Origin: Mugil cephalus | Taxonomy: Eukaryota; Chordata; Actinopteri; Mugiliformes; Mugilidae | Assembly (NCBI RefSeq): GCF_022458985.1 | Contig: NC_061775.1 | Span: forward strand, 28,284,819-28,348,818 | Direction: 5' to 3' | Length of the DNA stretch: 64,000 bases | Part shown: positions 44,516 to 56,675 of the stretch, piece by piece | Layout of the letters: the number at the start of each line of letters is the position of its first letter | How positions within the stretch are numbered: the first letter of the stretch is position 1 | The notes under the pieces: model-generated | What the model was told of the DNA's origin: nothing | Database searches by the model: none | Seen by the model: the letters and a program-made list of their open reading frames with translations, nothing else | Position numbers and translations under genes: made by a program

Positions 44516-45759
44516 CTAGAACCACATAGAACCCAGAACCTGGACGGTCTCAGTAATAAGTCCGACGTTCGTCCAGTTTCTATCACCTCCATGTGTTGAA
44601 TGATCTCGGTCCAGTTCTGGACCAGAACCAGAGAAACTCGTCTAAAAAACACAGACTCTGTTTTTGAGAAACATCCACAGTGACTCCAGCTCCTGAGGAG
44701 TCTGAGCTGGTGTCGGTCGACTGAGTCTGGACTTTGTGTCTAGTGAACACATGAAGTCTTATCTCCGGCCGCTCGGGTCAATGAACATGTTCAGAACAAG
44801 AACAAATCAAACCGGATCATGACGATGACACAAATGCTCCGTTAAGAATCACTCTCAGGTCTTTAACTGCAGTTTCTTTTAGTTCAGTCACAAACAAAAA
44901 ATAAACAAATCCTAAAACAGACTTTAAAAAAAGTTAAAAACTTTAAACTCATTGGTCCCAGTGATTCACTGATGAAGGTTTTTATTAAAAGACACAACTT
45001 TAGTTGCTTCATGTCTATATTACAAATACTCTATAGGTTAGATTAGGCTATGCTAGGCTAAGCTATGCTAGGCTAGTCTGGATTGGACTAGACTAGACTA
45101 GACTAAACTAGATTAGATTAGATTAGATTAGATCAGATTTGAAAGTCTTTATAAGAGTAGATGCGTAGTAATAAATGTCGCCCGGCGTCTTTGGTCCAGA
45201 TCTTGGGACCAGATGTTCTGATCTGCTTCATTTCACATGAAACTTTAAAATCTGAAGAACTGAACTTTTTTTCCTCTGTGCCTCCGTTTCAGTTTCTTGT
45301 TCTGGTGCTCGGTTCCCCCCTCGCTTCCCTCCGGCCGTCGCCATGGTGACGCCCAGCTATGCAGCTCCGAGGAAAGAGGCCTTTGTTACCGGGGGGACCC
45401 CATCACCTCCTCCCCCGTCCCTCCCCCATCATCCCCCTCTCCTCTCCACACGTTCTGTTCATCTCGTCTCCATTTTACAGCAAACTGGAAACCGACGGTA
45501 TGAACCCAACATGGACCCCCCCCCCCCCCCCCCCCCCCCCACACCACACACCCCCCCCATCATGGTCCCAGTATATTATCATAGATCAGCCTCAGCCAGC
45601 ACCATCCTGGAAGGACAGAAACACCACCTGACCACAAATTACCCCCCAACCCCCAGGTCTGTGGGCGGAGCTCCTCCCCTCTAGTCTGTGAGTTTAGCTC
45701 CTCCCCTCTAGTCTGTGAGTTTAGCTCCTCCCCTCTAGTCTGTGGGCGGAGCTCCTCCA

Positions 45760-46190
45760 GCTTTGACTCCATTGGTTCAATAAGAAGCTTCTCCAGTGTC
45801 TCCATGTTTCTTCCATCCAGTGTTTTTAGTTCAGATCTTGTGTTGATGATGTCAGAGTCTGAGTCTCCAGCTCGTCCCAAACATTCTCTCTGGGTCCAGG
45901 TCTGGACTCCTCAGACCTCATGACCTCCCCCCATGTCTCCAGAGTCTTTGTGCTGCTCCCTGTCAGACTGGAGCCTTTTTTCCCGGTTGTCCTCCCTGAT
46001 CAGTGGTTTTCTGTTCAGTCCCTTGAGTTCCCTTCACATTGTCCATGGTGTGAAATGTTCTTCCTTCCACTATTAAACACAGCCCTGAGTTCTACTGCTG
46101 CTTTTCTTCCAAACGTTTCTCCATCGATCAGGATTTATTTCTTCCTGGTAGAACATGGTTCTCCACGATCCTTCCAGTAGGGAATAAAGG
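45760..46190 (-). mobile_element. Tc1-like transposase relic, minus strand
   Basis: The minus strand of 45944-46010 reads KPLIREDNREKRLQSDREQH followed by KD, the helix-turn-helix to DDE linker of Tc1 transposases (KPLLSKKNRKARLEFAREH type). Next, 45890-45935 reads EVMRSEESRP, the decayed form of VMWSDESRF, where the first catalytic Asp has become Glu. Stops and shifts on both sides mark it as dead. A 30-bp TAGCTCCTCCCCTCTAGTC repeat, four copies, abuts it at 45655-45760. Confidence 0.75.
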
Positions 46191-46239
46191 TCTTAAGCCA
46201 GTTTTAGTAGTTTCTAGATGTTTGATTTGACCCTTTTCC

Positions 46240-46822
46240 TCCAGACTAACATCTTCTCCACCATCAGACTAACATCTCCTCCACCAGACTAACATCTCCT
46301 CCACCAGACTAACATCTCCTCCACCAGACTAACATCTCCTCCACCAGACTAACATCTTCTCCACCAGACCAACATCTTCTCCACCAGACTAACATCTTCT
46401 CCACCAGGAACAACATCTCCTCCAGACTAACATCTCCACCAGACTAACATCTCCTCCTCCACCAGACTAACATCTTCTCCTCCAGACTAACATCTTCTCC
46501 TAGAGACTAACATCTCCTCCACCAGACTAACATCTTCTCCTCCAGACTAACATCTTCTCCAACAGACTAACATCTTCTCCTCCAGACTAACATCTCCTCC
46601 ACCAGACTAACATCTCCTCCTCCACCAGACTAACATCTTCTCCTCCAGACTAACATCTTCTCCTAGAGACTAACATCTCCTCCACCAGACTAACATCTCC
46701 ACCACCAGACTAACATCATCTCCTCCACCAGACTAACATCTCCTCCTCCTCCAGACTAACATCTCCTCCACCAGACTAACATCTCCTCCTCCAGACTAAC
46801 ATCTCCTCCACCAGACTAACAT
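46240..46822. repeat. AGACTAACATCTCCTCCACC minisatellite
   Basis: About 29 copies of a 17-23 bp unit, AGACTAACATCTCCTCC(ACC), with TTC/CTC variants. No open frame of interest. Confidence 0.96.
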
Positions 46823-48330
46823 CTTCTGTGTCTTTCCACATGGTTGTTGGAGAAATGAGAAGCTCCTCGTTGCATCAGTTGGTCTTAAAGAACCTGTTGA
46901 ACTAATGATCCACCAGGAGGCGCTGGACTATGAGCTCGGTCAGATCCAGGTGGAGGAGACTTTATTTTATTTTTATTATTATTATTTTATTTATTTGGTC
47001 AGGCTGTGTGTATTTACTGGACAGATTTGAAGGTGTTTAACTACTTTCAGTTTCCTCTGAGTTCCCGGTTTGTCAGAAAATCTTCCAAACTATTCCAGGT
47101 ATTCAGAGTTTACCTCACAGGTGACCTCGACCCCTTTGTTACCTCCAGCTCTGAAACAATGGAGCCGCCCGGTCAGGAAGTGAGGTCGCAGCCCAGACAC
47201 ATCCCGCAAACAGCTGATCCCACAATGCACCTCTGCAGGCTGGCATCAGCGAGTTCCTCTTTGGTAAAAAAACAAAAACAAAATACTTCATCAGCCCTGG
47301 ATGTGTCATTTATTTTTCATGATTTACTGAAACAATGCCATGAAATTTCCCTCTGGTTTCAGTTTAAACGTCGATGGATGAAGAGATCAAACATCTAAAT
47401 AACTGTCATTAAACCCTGTGTGTGTTTCCTTTGTTTACACGATGTTTGTTGAGTTGTTTCCTCCTGGTTTCAGAAATGATGAAGATAAACGTTACGTCAG
47501 TAGGAAGGTCTGAGGGGAATTTAAACACGGTGTAAAGAAATCTAAACCGAACTTATTTAAATATAAAAAGGTAAATGAGAAAAACTCTGAAACAGTTTGG
47601 AAGGAAAAGACGACGTGGTTCAATTAACTGAAAGGAATAAAACAGATGTAACACATATATACAAACACTATAAAGTACATGCAGATTAAAGCACAAACTT
47701 AAATAACTACACTTCACGTCTGCAGTTTATATTTTATCTTATCTCATTTTATGCTGTTATTTTAACCCTGTAAGTGTAATTATCAATGTACAGGTACAAA
47801 AATACATTTCACAATATTCTCTGTACCTAATTTATACCTGGACGTAAATGATTTGTGGTGTTAAGAGAAGCTGAGGAACTTTTATTATTCAGCTCAGGGC
47901 TGAACCAACCACTACATCTACAGGATATGATCATATCATCATGTGCCGTGTCATGTTTTTCTTTTTCTTCGTTCACAGGCCTTTTTAAATCTCACTGTTT
48001 GTGCATATTATGTTTATATTTTGTGTGTAGTTGCTGCAGCGTAAGAAAGTTTGAGTTATTTTTCAGTCGGTTATGACAGTAGATGTCGTTTGATATTCTA
48101 TAATTTATTTAAAGGTATTTTTATTCTGGCACTCTTTAGCTTCCATACCGTGTAAAATTCACCTTTAAATCCATAAAGTATCATCAGAGTTTAGCTTTAA
48201 TCAGTTTAATGATGATGCAGCAAAGACCAGAAAAGTTGGAACTAAAAAATAAACACGTTTAGTTCCGTGTTTCCATTGTTCTTATTGATCCGGTTGATTG
48301 ATGATGTTTGGAATAATGCGGCACAATGAG

Positions 48331-48392
48331 GAGGAGGAGGAGGAGGAGGAGGATGATGCCTCCTCCTCCTCCTCCTCCTCCTCCTCCTCCTC
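48331..48392. repeat. GAG/CTC inverted trinucleotide tract
   Basis: About eight GAG triplets (48331-48353), GATGAT, then about eleven CCT triplets to 48392. The two halves are reverse complements, so either strand can fold into a long hairpin. It lies just upstream of the candidate s1pr1 5' exon. Confidence 0.95.
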
Positions 48393-48399
48393 GGTGTGT

Positions 48400-50194
48400 G
48401 TTTCGGTGTGTGTGTTTTGGAGGAGTGTGTGTTTCTGCTTCCCTCCTCTCTGCTCTCGGACTCTTTCCCTCCGGACTCCGACTCAAGGTAAAATAAAATC
48501 CGCTTTTCTCTTTATTCCATCGCCTTTAATGGTTTTTATTCTGATCTGAACGTCGGGTAGAAGCTGCTGCTTCAGAGTTTATTTCCACAGAAATGAATAA
48601 ATAAATAAAAAGAAGTAAAGTCGAGGGTCGCGGAGTTAAAGCTTCAGATGCGTCGAGGAGGAAAAAGAGCTTCAGGTCAGTTTGATGGAATAAATCCGAT
48701 TTTATTTGAGATCTGAAAACACACGAGGAAATATCCCCAAAGCTTTTCTCTATGTGGCGATAAAACGTTAATAAAATGTTTCATGAACCAACTTTTCCTC
48801 CAAACGGACGCGTCTCCGAGATGTTTGATGTTTAATGAGGCGGAAAAAAGAATAAAAAACTAAATTCTGCAGATTAATGAGGGAATTAAAGCAACATTTG
48901 AGAAGCATCTTTCTTTAAAAAAAAAAAAGTGTTCGTCTATCGAACTGTTTGAACTGAACATAAAGTTTAATTAATTAATTATAATTTCTTTTGTGACTCT
49001 TAATGATTCAAAGTGAAGATAAACGTGTTACTGTCTCTTTAAATGACCTGTTTAAACTCAAGTTTGAAAATATTTGCGATTAAAATGTTAAAAAGAAGTT
49101 TTTCCCCAAAAAGCAACGATCTGGAGGCGCTTGGTGTTTTTCATGATGAATGTCAGAATAACCTCTGTGGTGTATGGAGGCCGAACGGTGCCAAAATAAT
49201 AGTAATAAAAAAACTGAATCATTCAATGAAGCACAATTATTAACACGATGTCACACGTTTCATTTTCAGTTTGAACATTTACTTTTATAATTTAAGAACT
49301 GAGCTTCTCTGACAAAATAAAATCACGAGGAATGAAGTCAAGATGTGTTTTCTGTTTCTGCCTCAATGAAAAGAATCTGTTTTATAAATTTATTTATTTT
49401 AAAATATGACAAAATACTTATGACAAGATTGTTTGCACTAGTTTAAGTAATTTCTTCATCCTCCGTATGTTTTCCATACGTTAGTATGAGAGTAAATTAT
49501 CATTTTAAAGTTCTAACTATTATTTTGAATGATGTTTATTCACTAACGAGATGATTATGAACCAATTAAAGCTTCTTTGGTCTAAATGAAAAAGAACAAA
49601 TTAACGTGTTACTGTCTCTTTAAGTGACCTGGTTAAACTTCTCAATCTTAAAATATTTACTATAAAAGTGTTAAACAATATTTGTTATTCACCAAAAATG
49701 TGAAAATATTTGGACAATTTTAGGTTTTACTGATGGAACCTCTGTGACTTTTGAGGTACGACGGAAAAAAAAAAAAATCCAAAATAAAATCCAAACTAAG
49801 AGAAAGTGACGCGTTGTACAGAGTTGTGGGAGTTTAAACGTGTGTTATGTGTTGAAACATGTTTGAGGAGATTTACGGTTTTAATTCCTGACGGATGTTT
49901 GAGCAGATTCCGGTTTGTTTAGTCAGCAGCGTCTCAGACCGACTTGATCCCAAACCAGCTTCACTGGATCAGTTACGAATCTGTGGCTTCGCACAAATGG
50001 AAAAGAAACTTTTCTAAAGGATCTGAGACGAGTGATTGTTGGTTTTCTCGTGTCTCTCGTGTCTCTGTGCAGGACCATGTCCCCGTCCGGCTGCAGGACT
50101 GTCTCTGCTCCTCTCCACGGTCGTAACCTGACATGAAGGACTGAAGTCTGAGGACGCAGCGCCCCCTGCTGGACCCTCTCTGCAGCTGCAGGCC
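48400..50194 (+). other. s1pr1: Candidate s1pr1 non-coding 5' exon, intron and 5' UTR
   Basis: S1PR1 has a non-coding first exon in mammals. Here a GC-rich stretch ends in CTCAAG with a donor GTAAAA at 48488, and a pyrimidine-rich acceptor (TGTCTCTGTGCAG, 50060-50072) lies 122 bases before the ATG. The transcription start is unknown. The 1.6-kb intron between has no recognised genes. Confidence 0.4.
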
Positions 50195-51319
50195 ATGGCC
50201 GAGCTCAGCTACTCCCAACTGATCGCCAAACACTACAACCACACGGGCAAGTTCCGCAAGACCCAGCAGGACTCTCAGGGCCTGAAGGCCGACTCCGTGG
50301 TCTTCATCATCGTGTGCTGCTTCATCATCCTGGAGAACATCCTGGTCCTCGCCACCATCTGGAGAACCAAGAAGTTCCACAAGCCCATGTACTACTTCAT
50401 CGGGAACCTGGCGCTGTCGGACCTGCTGGCCGGCGTCGTCTACACCGCCAACATCCTGCTGTCGGGCGCCAACACCTACAAGCTGACGCCCACGCAGTGG
50501 TTCATCCGGGAGGGCAGCATGTTCGTGGCGCTGGCGGCGTCCGTCTTCAGCCTCCTCGCCATCGCCATCGAGCGCCACCTCACCATGCTGAAGATGAAGC
50601 TGCACAACAACGGGAACACCTGCCGCGTCTTCCTGCTCATCAGCACGGTGTGGATGATCGCGGCCGTGCTGGGCGGCCTCCCCGTCATGGGCTGGAACTG
50701 CATCGAGAGCATGGCCAAGTGCTCCACCGTGCTGCCGCTCTACCACAAGACCTACATCCTGTTCTGCACCACCGTCTTCAGCATCATCCTCATGGCCATC
50801 GTGGTCCTCTACGCCCGCATCTACGTGCTGGTTCGCACCCGGAGCCGCAAGCTCAGCTTCCGCAAAGTCACCAACGGCCGAGGCAACGCCGGCGCCAACA
50901 GCAAGAGCTCGGAGAAGTCCCTGGCGCTGCTGAAGACCGTCATCATCGTGCTGAGCTGCTTCATCGCCTGCTGGGCGCCGCTCTTCATCCTGCTGCTGCT
51001 GGACGTGGCCTGCGAGACGCGGAGCTGCCCGATCCTCTACAAGGCCGAGTGGTTCCTGGCGCTCGCCGTCCTCAACTCGGCCATGAACCCGCTCATCTAC
51101 ACGCTCACCAGCAACGAGATGCGCCGCGCCTTCATCAAGACGCTGCTGTGCTGCACCGCCTGCGTCCGGCCGCACGCCAAGTTCACGGGGCCCGCCATGG
51201 GGGCGGAGTTTAGCCGCAGCAAGTCGGACAACTCCTCCCACCCCAACAAGGAGGAGGCGGAGTACTCGCCGCGAGAGACGACCGCAGTGTCCTCGGGCAA
51301 CGTCACCTCCTCGTCCTAA
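50195..51319 (+). CDS. s1pr1: Sphingosine-1-phosphate receptor 1 (class A GPCR), complete
   Basis: A single-exon 374-aa receptor (human 382). Seven helices are visible. Landmarks: glycosylation site NHT at 15-17, [18 protein letters not shown] in helix 2, the S1P head-group pair R105-E106 (WFIREGSMF) in helix 3, ERH at 126-128 in place of DRY, MGWNC at 165-169, CWAP at 259-262 in helix 6, NPLIY at 298-302 in helix 7, and palmitoylation cysteines CCTAC at about 317-321. The tail keeps [13 protein letters not shown] and ends SSGNVTSSS, as S1PR1 does. The protein sits at the plasma membrane, couples to Gi and guides vascular maturation and lymphocyte egress. The start follows from alignment of AKHYNHTGK with the human N-terminus. 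K283 sits where human has Arg292. The gene is very GC-rich compared with its surroundings. Confidence 0.98.
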   Translation: MAELSYSQLIAKHYNHTGKFRKTQQDSQGLKADSVVFIIVCCFIILENILVLATIWRTKKFHKPMYYFIGNLALSDLLAGVVYTANILLSGANTYKLTPTQWFIREGSMFVALAASVFSLLAIAIERHLTMLKMKLHNNGNTCRVFLLISTVWMIAAVLGGLPVMGWNCIESMAKCSTVLPLYHKTYILFCTTVFSIILMAIVVLYARIYVLVRTRSRKLSFRKVTNGRGNAGANSKSSEKSLALLKTVIIVLSCFIACWAPLFILLLLDVACETRSCPILYKAEWFLALAVLNSAMNPLIYTLTSNEMRRAFIKTLLCCTACVRPHAKFTGPAMGAEFSRSKSDNSSHPNKEEAEYSPRETTAVSSGNVTSSS

Positions 51320-54300
51320 ACGCCGAGACGTAGGGGGGGGGCGGGGACGGGGGCGGGGTCACATGTGAGCGTCGAACCTTCGTCCGATCAGGACTCACAG
51401 CACTTATGAAACTTTTAAACTGGTGGAACTGGGACCTGAAGTAGAGGAGGTTCACACCCTGTAAATAGACCACAAGCTTCAGTCAGAGCCGCCTGCAGGA
51501 GGATCGACTCTCCGGGTCTCTGGATGGTTCTGGATGGTTCTGGATGGTTCTGAATGGTTCTGGATGGTTCTGGATGGTCTCTCTGGAGTCTCCCCTGCAG
51601 GATGTGGATCCTGAGGTGGAACCAGGAAGTGATCCAGACGCCCTCAGATGCAGAAGTGACCGGACTGGAAGCTGAAAGCTTAAATGCGCGGTGAAGGAGG
51701 CTGAAGGCAGCATTTTGTAGATGCATCATGGAGGTCGATATTACTAAACAGCAGCTTTGTAGAAAGTGTTATTGATCCTCGTAGAAGAACCAGACGTCGT
51801 ACTCACCCTCTAAGAACAACTAGAACCTGTAGCACTTAAATACACAATATTTAAGAAATACAAATTAATTCAGGTGGGAATGTTTCTTTACCTCCACTTT
51901 CTTTAAATAAACACACACACAAAAAAACTCAGTCATGAATTCAGAGCTCAGCTGCTTTTCACCAGAAAATAAATAAATAATAAAATATAATAGTCATCTC
52001 ATCTTCCGTTTAACCCTCACTAGGGTTGGGGGGCGTTATAAAAATAATTCTGTGTATTAAATTAAATAATTATTGAAGTCAAGTTTGGCCAAAAACGGAA
52101 AAACAAAAACAAAAACAAAAAAACGCTTTTTAATTTTTTAAAGTTTGTATTGTTGGAAGTCAATTTGATTAGTGAAGAAGAATTAAAGCAAACTTATTTT
52201 ATTTAAAATAAAATCAAAAATCTATGAGAAAATAATAAAACTTGACAAAGTATTTGTGAAATCTGTGATTAAAAAAGCAAAACTTTCAGATAAAATTATT
52301 TGTACTAAATAAATTTAGTACAAATAATTCAAACTTTAAGTTTATTTTCCTTTTGCTGATTGTTTTCAGAAACGCAGACGGTTTTTAATCGTGATGAAAT
52401 TCTTTATTTTTTGAACTGTGAGATTTTTCATATGTGAGAAGCAGCTAAACTCTGAATCCATGAATCTTTGTTAATGGGCGTTTTATTTTATTTTATTTTA
52501 TTTTTATTTTTTTGTAAAAAGTTAACTGTGTACATGTTGTAGAAACCGTGGGTCAGAATGTATTTTGTACTTTCTCTCTGTTCCTGTTGTCGACGTCCGT
52601 TTAGTGGAAATTAATTTATGTCTGAAAGCAGAAAACAAAAACCTTTAGTTTCCCAGTAAATGAAAGATGTCGTTGTGCGTCTGGTCTCAGAGCTACGGAG
52701 TCAAACCAAAACTACCCACGATTCATTCAAAACAAATAGAAACGTCATGCAAATATTCACAAAAATAAACTGAAAGTTAAAGTTGAGCCACAGTTTGTTT
52801 AGAACGTTTTGTAGAGTTTTTAATCCTGTCACATGGTAAAGATCACGTGACGTCAGGGTCGGGAAAAAATAGAAATTTCAAACAAACAATTGAAATAAAT
52901 GGACCTTGTGATGAGAAAAGATTTTGTATTTGCATGAAATTCATAAGAAATTTGTATTTTTGAGTTGCTATTCAGAACCTCACTGAGAAAAGTCGTGTTT
53001 TAAGCGTCACCGTCCTCATGTTTAGACTCCGGAGCTTCAAACTCATCAGGAGCCGATGGATTAATCGATTAATTCCTTTTAGTTTGAGATCAACCTGTTT
53101 TTGGTCCAGTCTCTGTCTGTCCACACTGTTTAACCTCTGAATGTTGGGCTGTTTGTTTGTTTGTGTGTTTGTTTGTTTGTTTGTTTGTTAGCACTTAATA
53201 AAAACAGAAATAGAAAAAATGTTTGGTTTCTGATGGAGTAAAAAAATCGAATTATTTAAGTGTCGACAAATTCACTGACTTTAAACAGTTTGAAGTTGGT
53301 GGAAATTAACCGTCGGCTCCGTAACAGGAGGAAACGAAAGGTGGAAAAATTCATAACAAGAGTTAAAAACTGTCCTTCCAGGTGAGATAAAAATCTAAAA
53401 AAATAAAAAGAAAACTTTAAGAAATAATAATTACAATTTAAGAAAGGAAGGAAAAAAATAATGCAGTAAAGAAGGAAGGAAGGAAGGAAGGAAGGTAGGA
53501 AAGAAGGAAGGAAGGATGTTTCTCGTCACTTTCAGAACCAACTAATTCTTATTTTGTTGTTCTCCTGATTCTGGTCTCAGCTTGTGTTCGACCTCTTAGT
53601 GTCGTCATTAATGAGATTCATTGACCTCACAGCCGCTGACCTCTGACCTCTGACCCCCCCTGTAACCCCCCCCCTACAGGGAGTCATAAATATAAATAAA
53701 ACCTCTTCTTCTTATTGGAGGTTCACTTCAAGGTCAGTGTCTCTGTCAACAATCAAAGGTTAAAAATTTCCTTTTTTCTTCACTTTACTTCATTTATCAA
53801 CACTGTTTCCTAAAACCCGTATTTAAAATAGTGTCATGAGGGTTTGTGTTCTCTATAAGACACAAACCTGTAATGTTGTTCACTTAGCAGCTGTGCTAGC
53901 TAACTGAACTAGCATTAGCATTGGTTCACATCAAATAACATCAAAAAGTACATTTTTACTGACCAGTCAATAAAACTTTGATGAGTCTGATAGAGATCGA
54001 CGAAGATCAAACATCCTTGAATTAATAAAGATACTTCACTGACACCTGCAGGACAGGAGGGGAACTGCAGCAGGATTTCATGGTTTTGGATCTAAATGCA
54101 AACAGATCATTTCACCTCAAGTTAATCAAGTCTTTCCACTTAATGAAGAGTTTGATGTGAAGCCTCTTAGCTCTTTAAATAATCACAGATTCACAGTGTT
54201 TGGGATGTTTTCGGATTTTAAAAAATCTCCTCCTTTCTGCTGATGTTTAATGATTAATAATAAATCAGACCTTCTGTAAATGAAAGAGCTGGAGGGTCAA

Positions 54301-54352
54301 TAAACTCTCAGAGCAAACAGAACAAACACAGCTGAGGTCTGAAAATCAAGCG
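51320..54352. other. s1pr1 3' UTR and intergenic region
   Basis: A GC-rich start, then AT-rich. AATAAA signals at 51906 and 53197 are candidate poly(A) sites; AU-rich ATTTA-like stretches lie between. A GGATGGTTCT array (51515-51580), TTTTA and GTTT tracts (52488-52510, 53150-53190) and GGAA (53477-53515) are present. No exons recognised. Confidence 0.7.
51515..51580. repeat. GGATGGTTCT decamer repeat in s1pr1 3' UTR
   Basis: Six tandem copies of a 10-bp unit about 200 bases after the stop codon. Confidence 0.95.
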
Positions 54353-56205
54353 ATGGATCAGATTCTTCTCGTCACGGTTTTGTTCTGCTGTGAGTTTGAC
54401 ACAAAGACACAACATTTACCTGCACAGCCTGAACCTGACATTTAATACGAGTTCACCCAGTGACTTCCTGTTTGTGACTGACTGACTGGACGGCTGCTGC
54501 TTCCAGATACGTCTGGACAAGTGAGTTTCTACAAACTTCTTCTGTTTTTACTACATCATGCTGAGACCTCGTCTCTGTGTCTCTAAAGCGTCCTGGTCCT
54601 GGTCTCTGCAGATAAACCCCGGCTCATCCTGACGGAGCATGAAATTAAAGATGGAGAATCTCTGAGCGTCAGCTGCTTCCTATCGACTTCACGGGAGGAG
54701 ACAGAGAAGGATCCCACCAGCCCTTCACCGTGATGGTGGCCGGGAGTTACGTCTGTGAATTCACGCTGACGTCCCAGGAGCTGCTGGGGGCGTGGCCGGG
54801 GGGCGTGGCCGGGGGGCAGCCAGGTATCGCTCAGGTGTGACTACAAGCTCCAGAGCTTCACCTCCACCTGCAGCGACACCAAGACCGTGATCGTCTGGGG
54901 TGAGAAGAACGTGAAAGAAAAGAGGGTTTTTTTACTGTAAAACTACTACAACTACTACAAAACTATTACTACTATAAACTACTACAAAACTACTATAAAC
55001 TACTACTACTATAAAACTACTACAACTATAAAACTACTACTATAAACTACTACTACTACTATAAACTACTACTACTATAAAACACAGACATACAATAACT
55101 ATAAGGAAGACATACAACAAAGGAAGGAAGGAAGGAAGGAAGGAAGGAAGGAAGGAAGGATGTCCCACTCAGACATCCGTCCCCGTGTCTCCTCCAGGAA
55201 GCCGTCCCAGTCTCGTCCTGTCGGTTGGCGGCCATTTTGTGTCCCCTGAGGACAGTGTGGAGGTGACCTGTTCGCCTCCGTCCTCCTCCTCCACCTCCAG
55301 CTGTGACTTCTACAGAGGAGACCGGGTCCACATCAGGTCCGGGTCCACATCAGGTCTGGGTCCTGCAGGCGGGTCCACATCAGGTCCGGGTCCACATCAG
55401 GTCCGGGTCCACATCAGGTCCGGGTCCTGCAGGCGGGTCCTGCAGGCGGGTCCACATCAGGTCCGGGTCCACATCAGGTCCGGGTCCACATCAGGTCCGG
55501 GTCCTGCAGGCGGGTCCTGCAGGCGGGTCCACATCAGGTCCGGGTCCACATCAGTGGTCACATCAGTCGGGTCCTGCAGGCGGGTCCTGCAGGCGGGTCC
55601 ACATCAGGTCCAGGTCCACATCAGGTCCGGGTCCAGGAACTCAGCGTCCGGGAGGAACCAACGCTGCTACTTCCTGTCAACATGAGCTGCACATACGATC
55701 CATCCCAACGCTACGTCCGCTCAGAGCCGAGCAACCACCTGGTGGTGTATGTAGTCAGTAAGGAAGGAAGGAAGGAAGGAAGGAAAGAAGGAAGGAAGGA
55801 AGGAAGGAAGGAAGGAACTTCCCAATGGCTGCATCATGTTTAGAGGATTTCCTAAAACATTTACAAGCTCCTTCTTTTCTTGACATTTCTGACAAAACTG
55901 CTTCACTGTTTCCAGATGCGAGCAGAGTCGCCTCCTCGGTCGACTGCAAAGTCTCAGTTAGTGACAAAGAGCTGGAGGACATCAGCTGGACATCGGTCGG
56001 GACCAACGGCTCCAGCGTCACCGTCCACGTCACCAACGGCAACGTGATGCCCAACGAGACCTGCAGCCACGAGGAGAAACAGGGAAACAGGGATAGAGGA
56101 GATGTAGAGAATAAACGTCCTGAGGGAATCTGCTCTGTGGTGGTTCGCTTCATTTATTCATCTCATGCTCTTTTAAAACTTCATTTTAAAGGAAGGAAGG
56201 TTTAG
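54353..56205 (+). pseudogene. Ig-superfamily receptor-like gene, broken
   Basis: A signal-peptide exon at 54353-54389 (MDQILLVTVLFC) joins in phase to 54612 (KPRLILTEHEIKDGESLSVSC). The Ig domain then breaks: the frame stops at 54731, while the neighbouring frame carries VMVAGSYVCEFTLTSQ, and a further shift leads to SQVSLRCDYKLQSF...TVIVWG ending at a GTGAG donor near 54900. A second Ig exon starts at about 55199 (SLVLSVGGHFVSPEDSVEVTC), is interrupted by a minisatellite, and resumes in another frame (VQELSVREEPTLLLPVNMSC) up to a donor at about 55758. A third exon starts at 55914 (NASRVASSVDCKVSVSDKEL). There is no transmembrane segment in view. Teleost immune-type Ig receptor genes look like this; I cannot name it. 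At least two frame breaks make it a likely pseudogene. Confidence 0.6.
55325..55640. repeat. Minisatellite inside an Ig-domain exon
   Basis: GGTCCACATCAGGTCCGG and CTGCAGGCGGGTCCTGCAGG units in mixed order, about 17 copies. The founder unit appears to be the coding sequence for RVHIRS at 55322-55340. Confidence 0.95.
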
Positions 56206-56675
56206 TTTAGGACAATTTACAATTTTTCAAGTAAATTCATTTTTCATTTTTCAGTCAATAAAAACCTTTAGGTTATTTTTATTCATGAGATTTATTCATG
56301 ACATTTTCCCTGTTTTTTTTTATTATTTTTTTGTTTTGTTTTTTGTTTTTTTCTTTCTAAAAAAGGTCAAATAAATCATCTGTTCGTTAACTACATTTGT
56401 TCATTAACTACAGACAATATAAAGCCATATAAAATTATTTAATGGTGACTTCTTATAATTTAAGACCTAGAAAAAGTCAGAAATGTGTGTATTTGACCCA
56501 AGTCTCATTTTAGAAAATAAAAAATCTGTAAGCAAAGACTAGTTTGAATTAAAATAAGTTTAAACTATTGTTTTTACGTAATTATTAATATTATTACCTT
56601 CTTCACAGTTCACATTTTAAATATCTTAATTAAAATTGTAAGAGTAACGATTTTGTCAAAAGCAGAAAAACGTTT

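Larger units (their letters stand above)
40624..48300. other. dph5-s1pr1 divergent intergenic region
   Basis: No host exon is convincing. The dph5 5' UTR and promoter lie near the left edge. I see an X-box-like GTTTCCATGGCAAC at 41705-41718, a GGAA/TTCC pair of microsatellites (42926-42959 and 43112-43160), a GAGGAGGGT array (43262-43372), two poly-C runs (about 43488-43512 and 45519-45541), a GACCAGGACCGG array (43888-43995), repeat-family copies (44030-44965), a GATTA array (45085-45135), a Tc1 relic and an AGACTAACATCTCC array. 46830-48300 shows nothing recognisable. Confidence 0.7.

Noticed and set aside
45343-45684. 113-codon Pro-rich frame starting MVTPSYAAPRKEA
   Set aside because: It crosses a poly-C run and a tandem repeat, with no splice context or family resemblance.
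49973-51241. 422-codon antisense open frame opposite s1pr1
   Set aside because: It is the GC-rich shadow of the receptor exon. The protein is Glu/Gln/Ala/His-rich with no recognisable domain, and a matching +3 shadow exists on the top strand.
54507-54520. 14-base mini-exon (YTSGQ) in the Ig-like pseudogene
   Set aside because: It has good splice sites, but its length breaks the phase to the next exon, whereas direct joining of 54389 to 54612 stays in frame.
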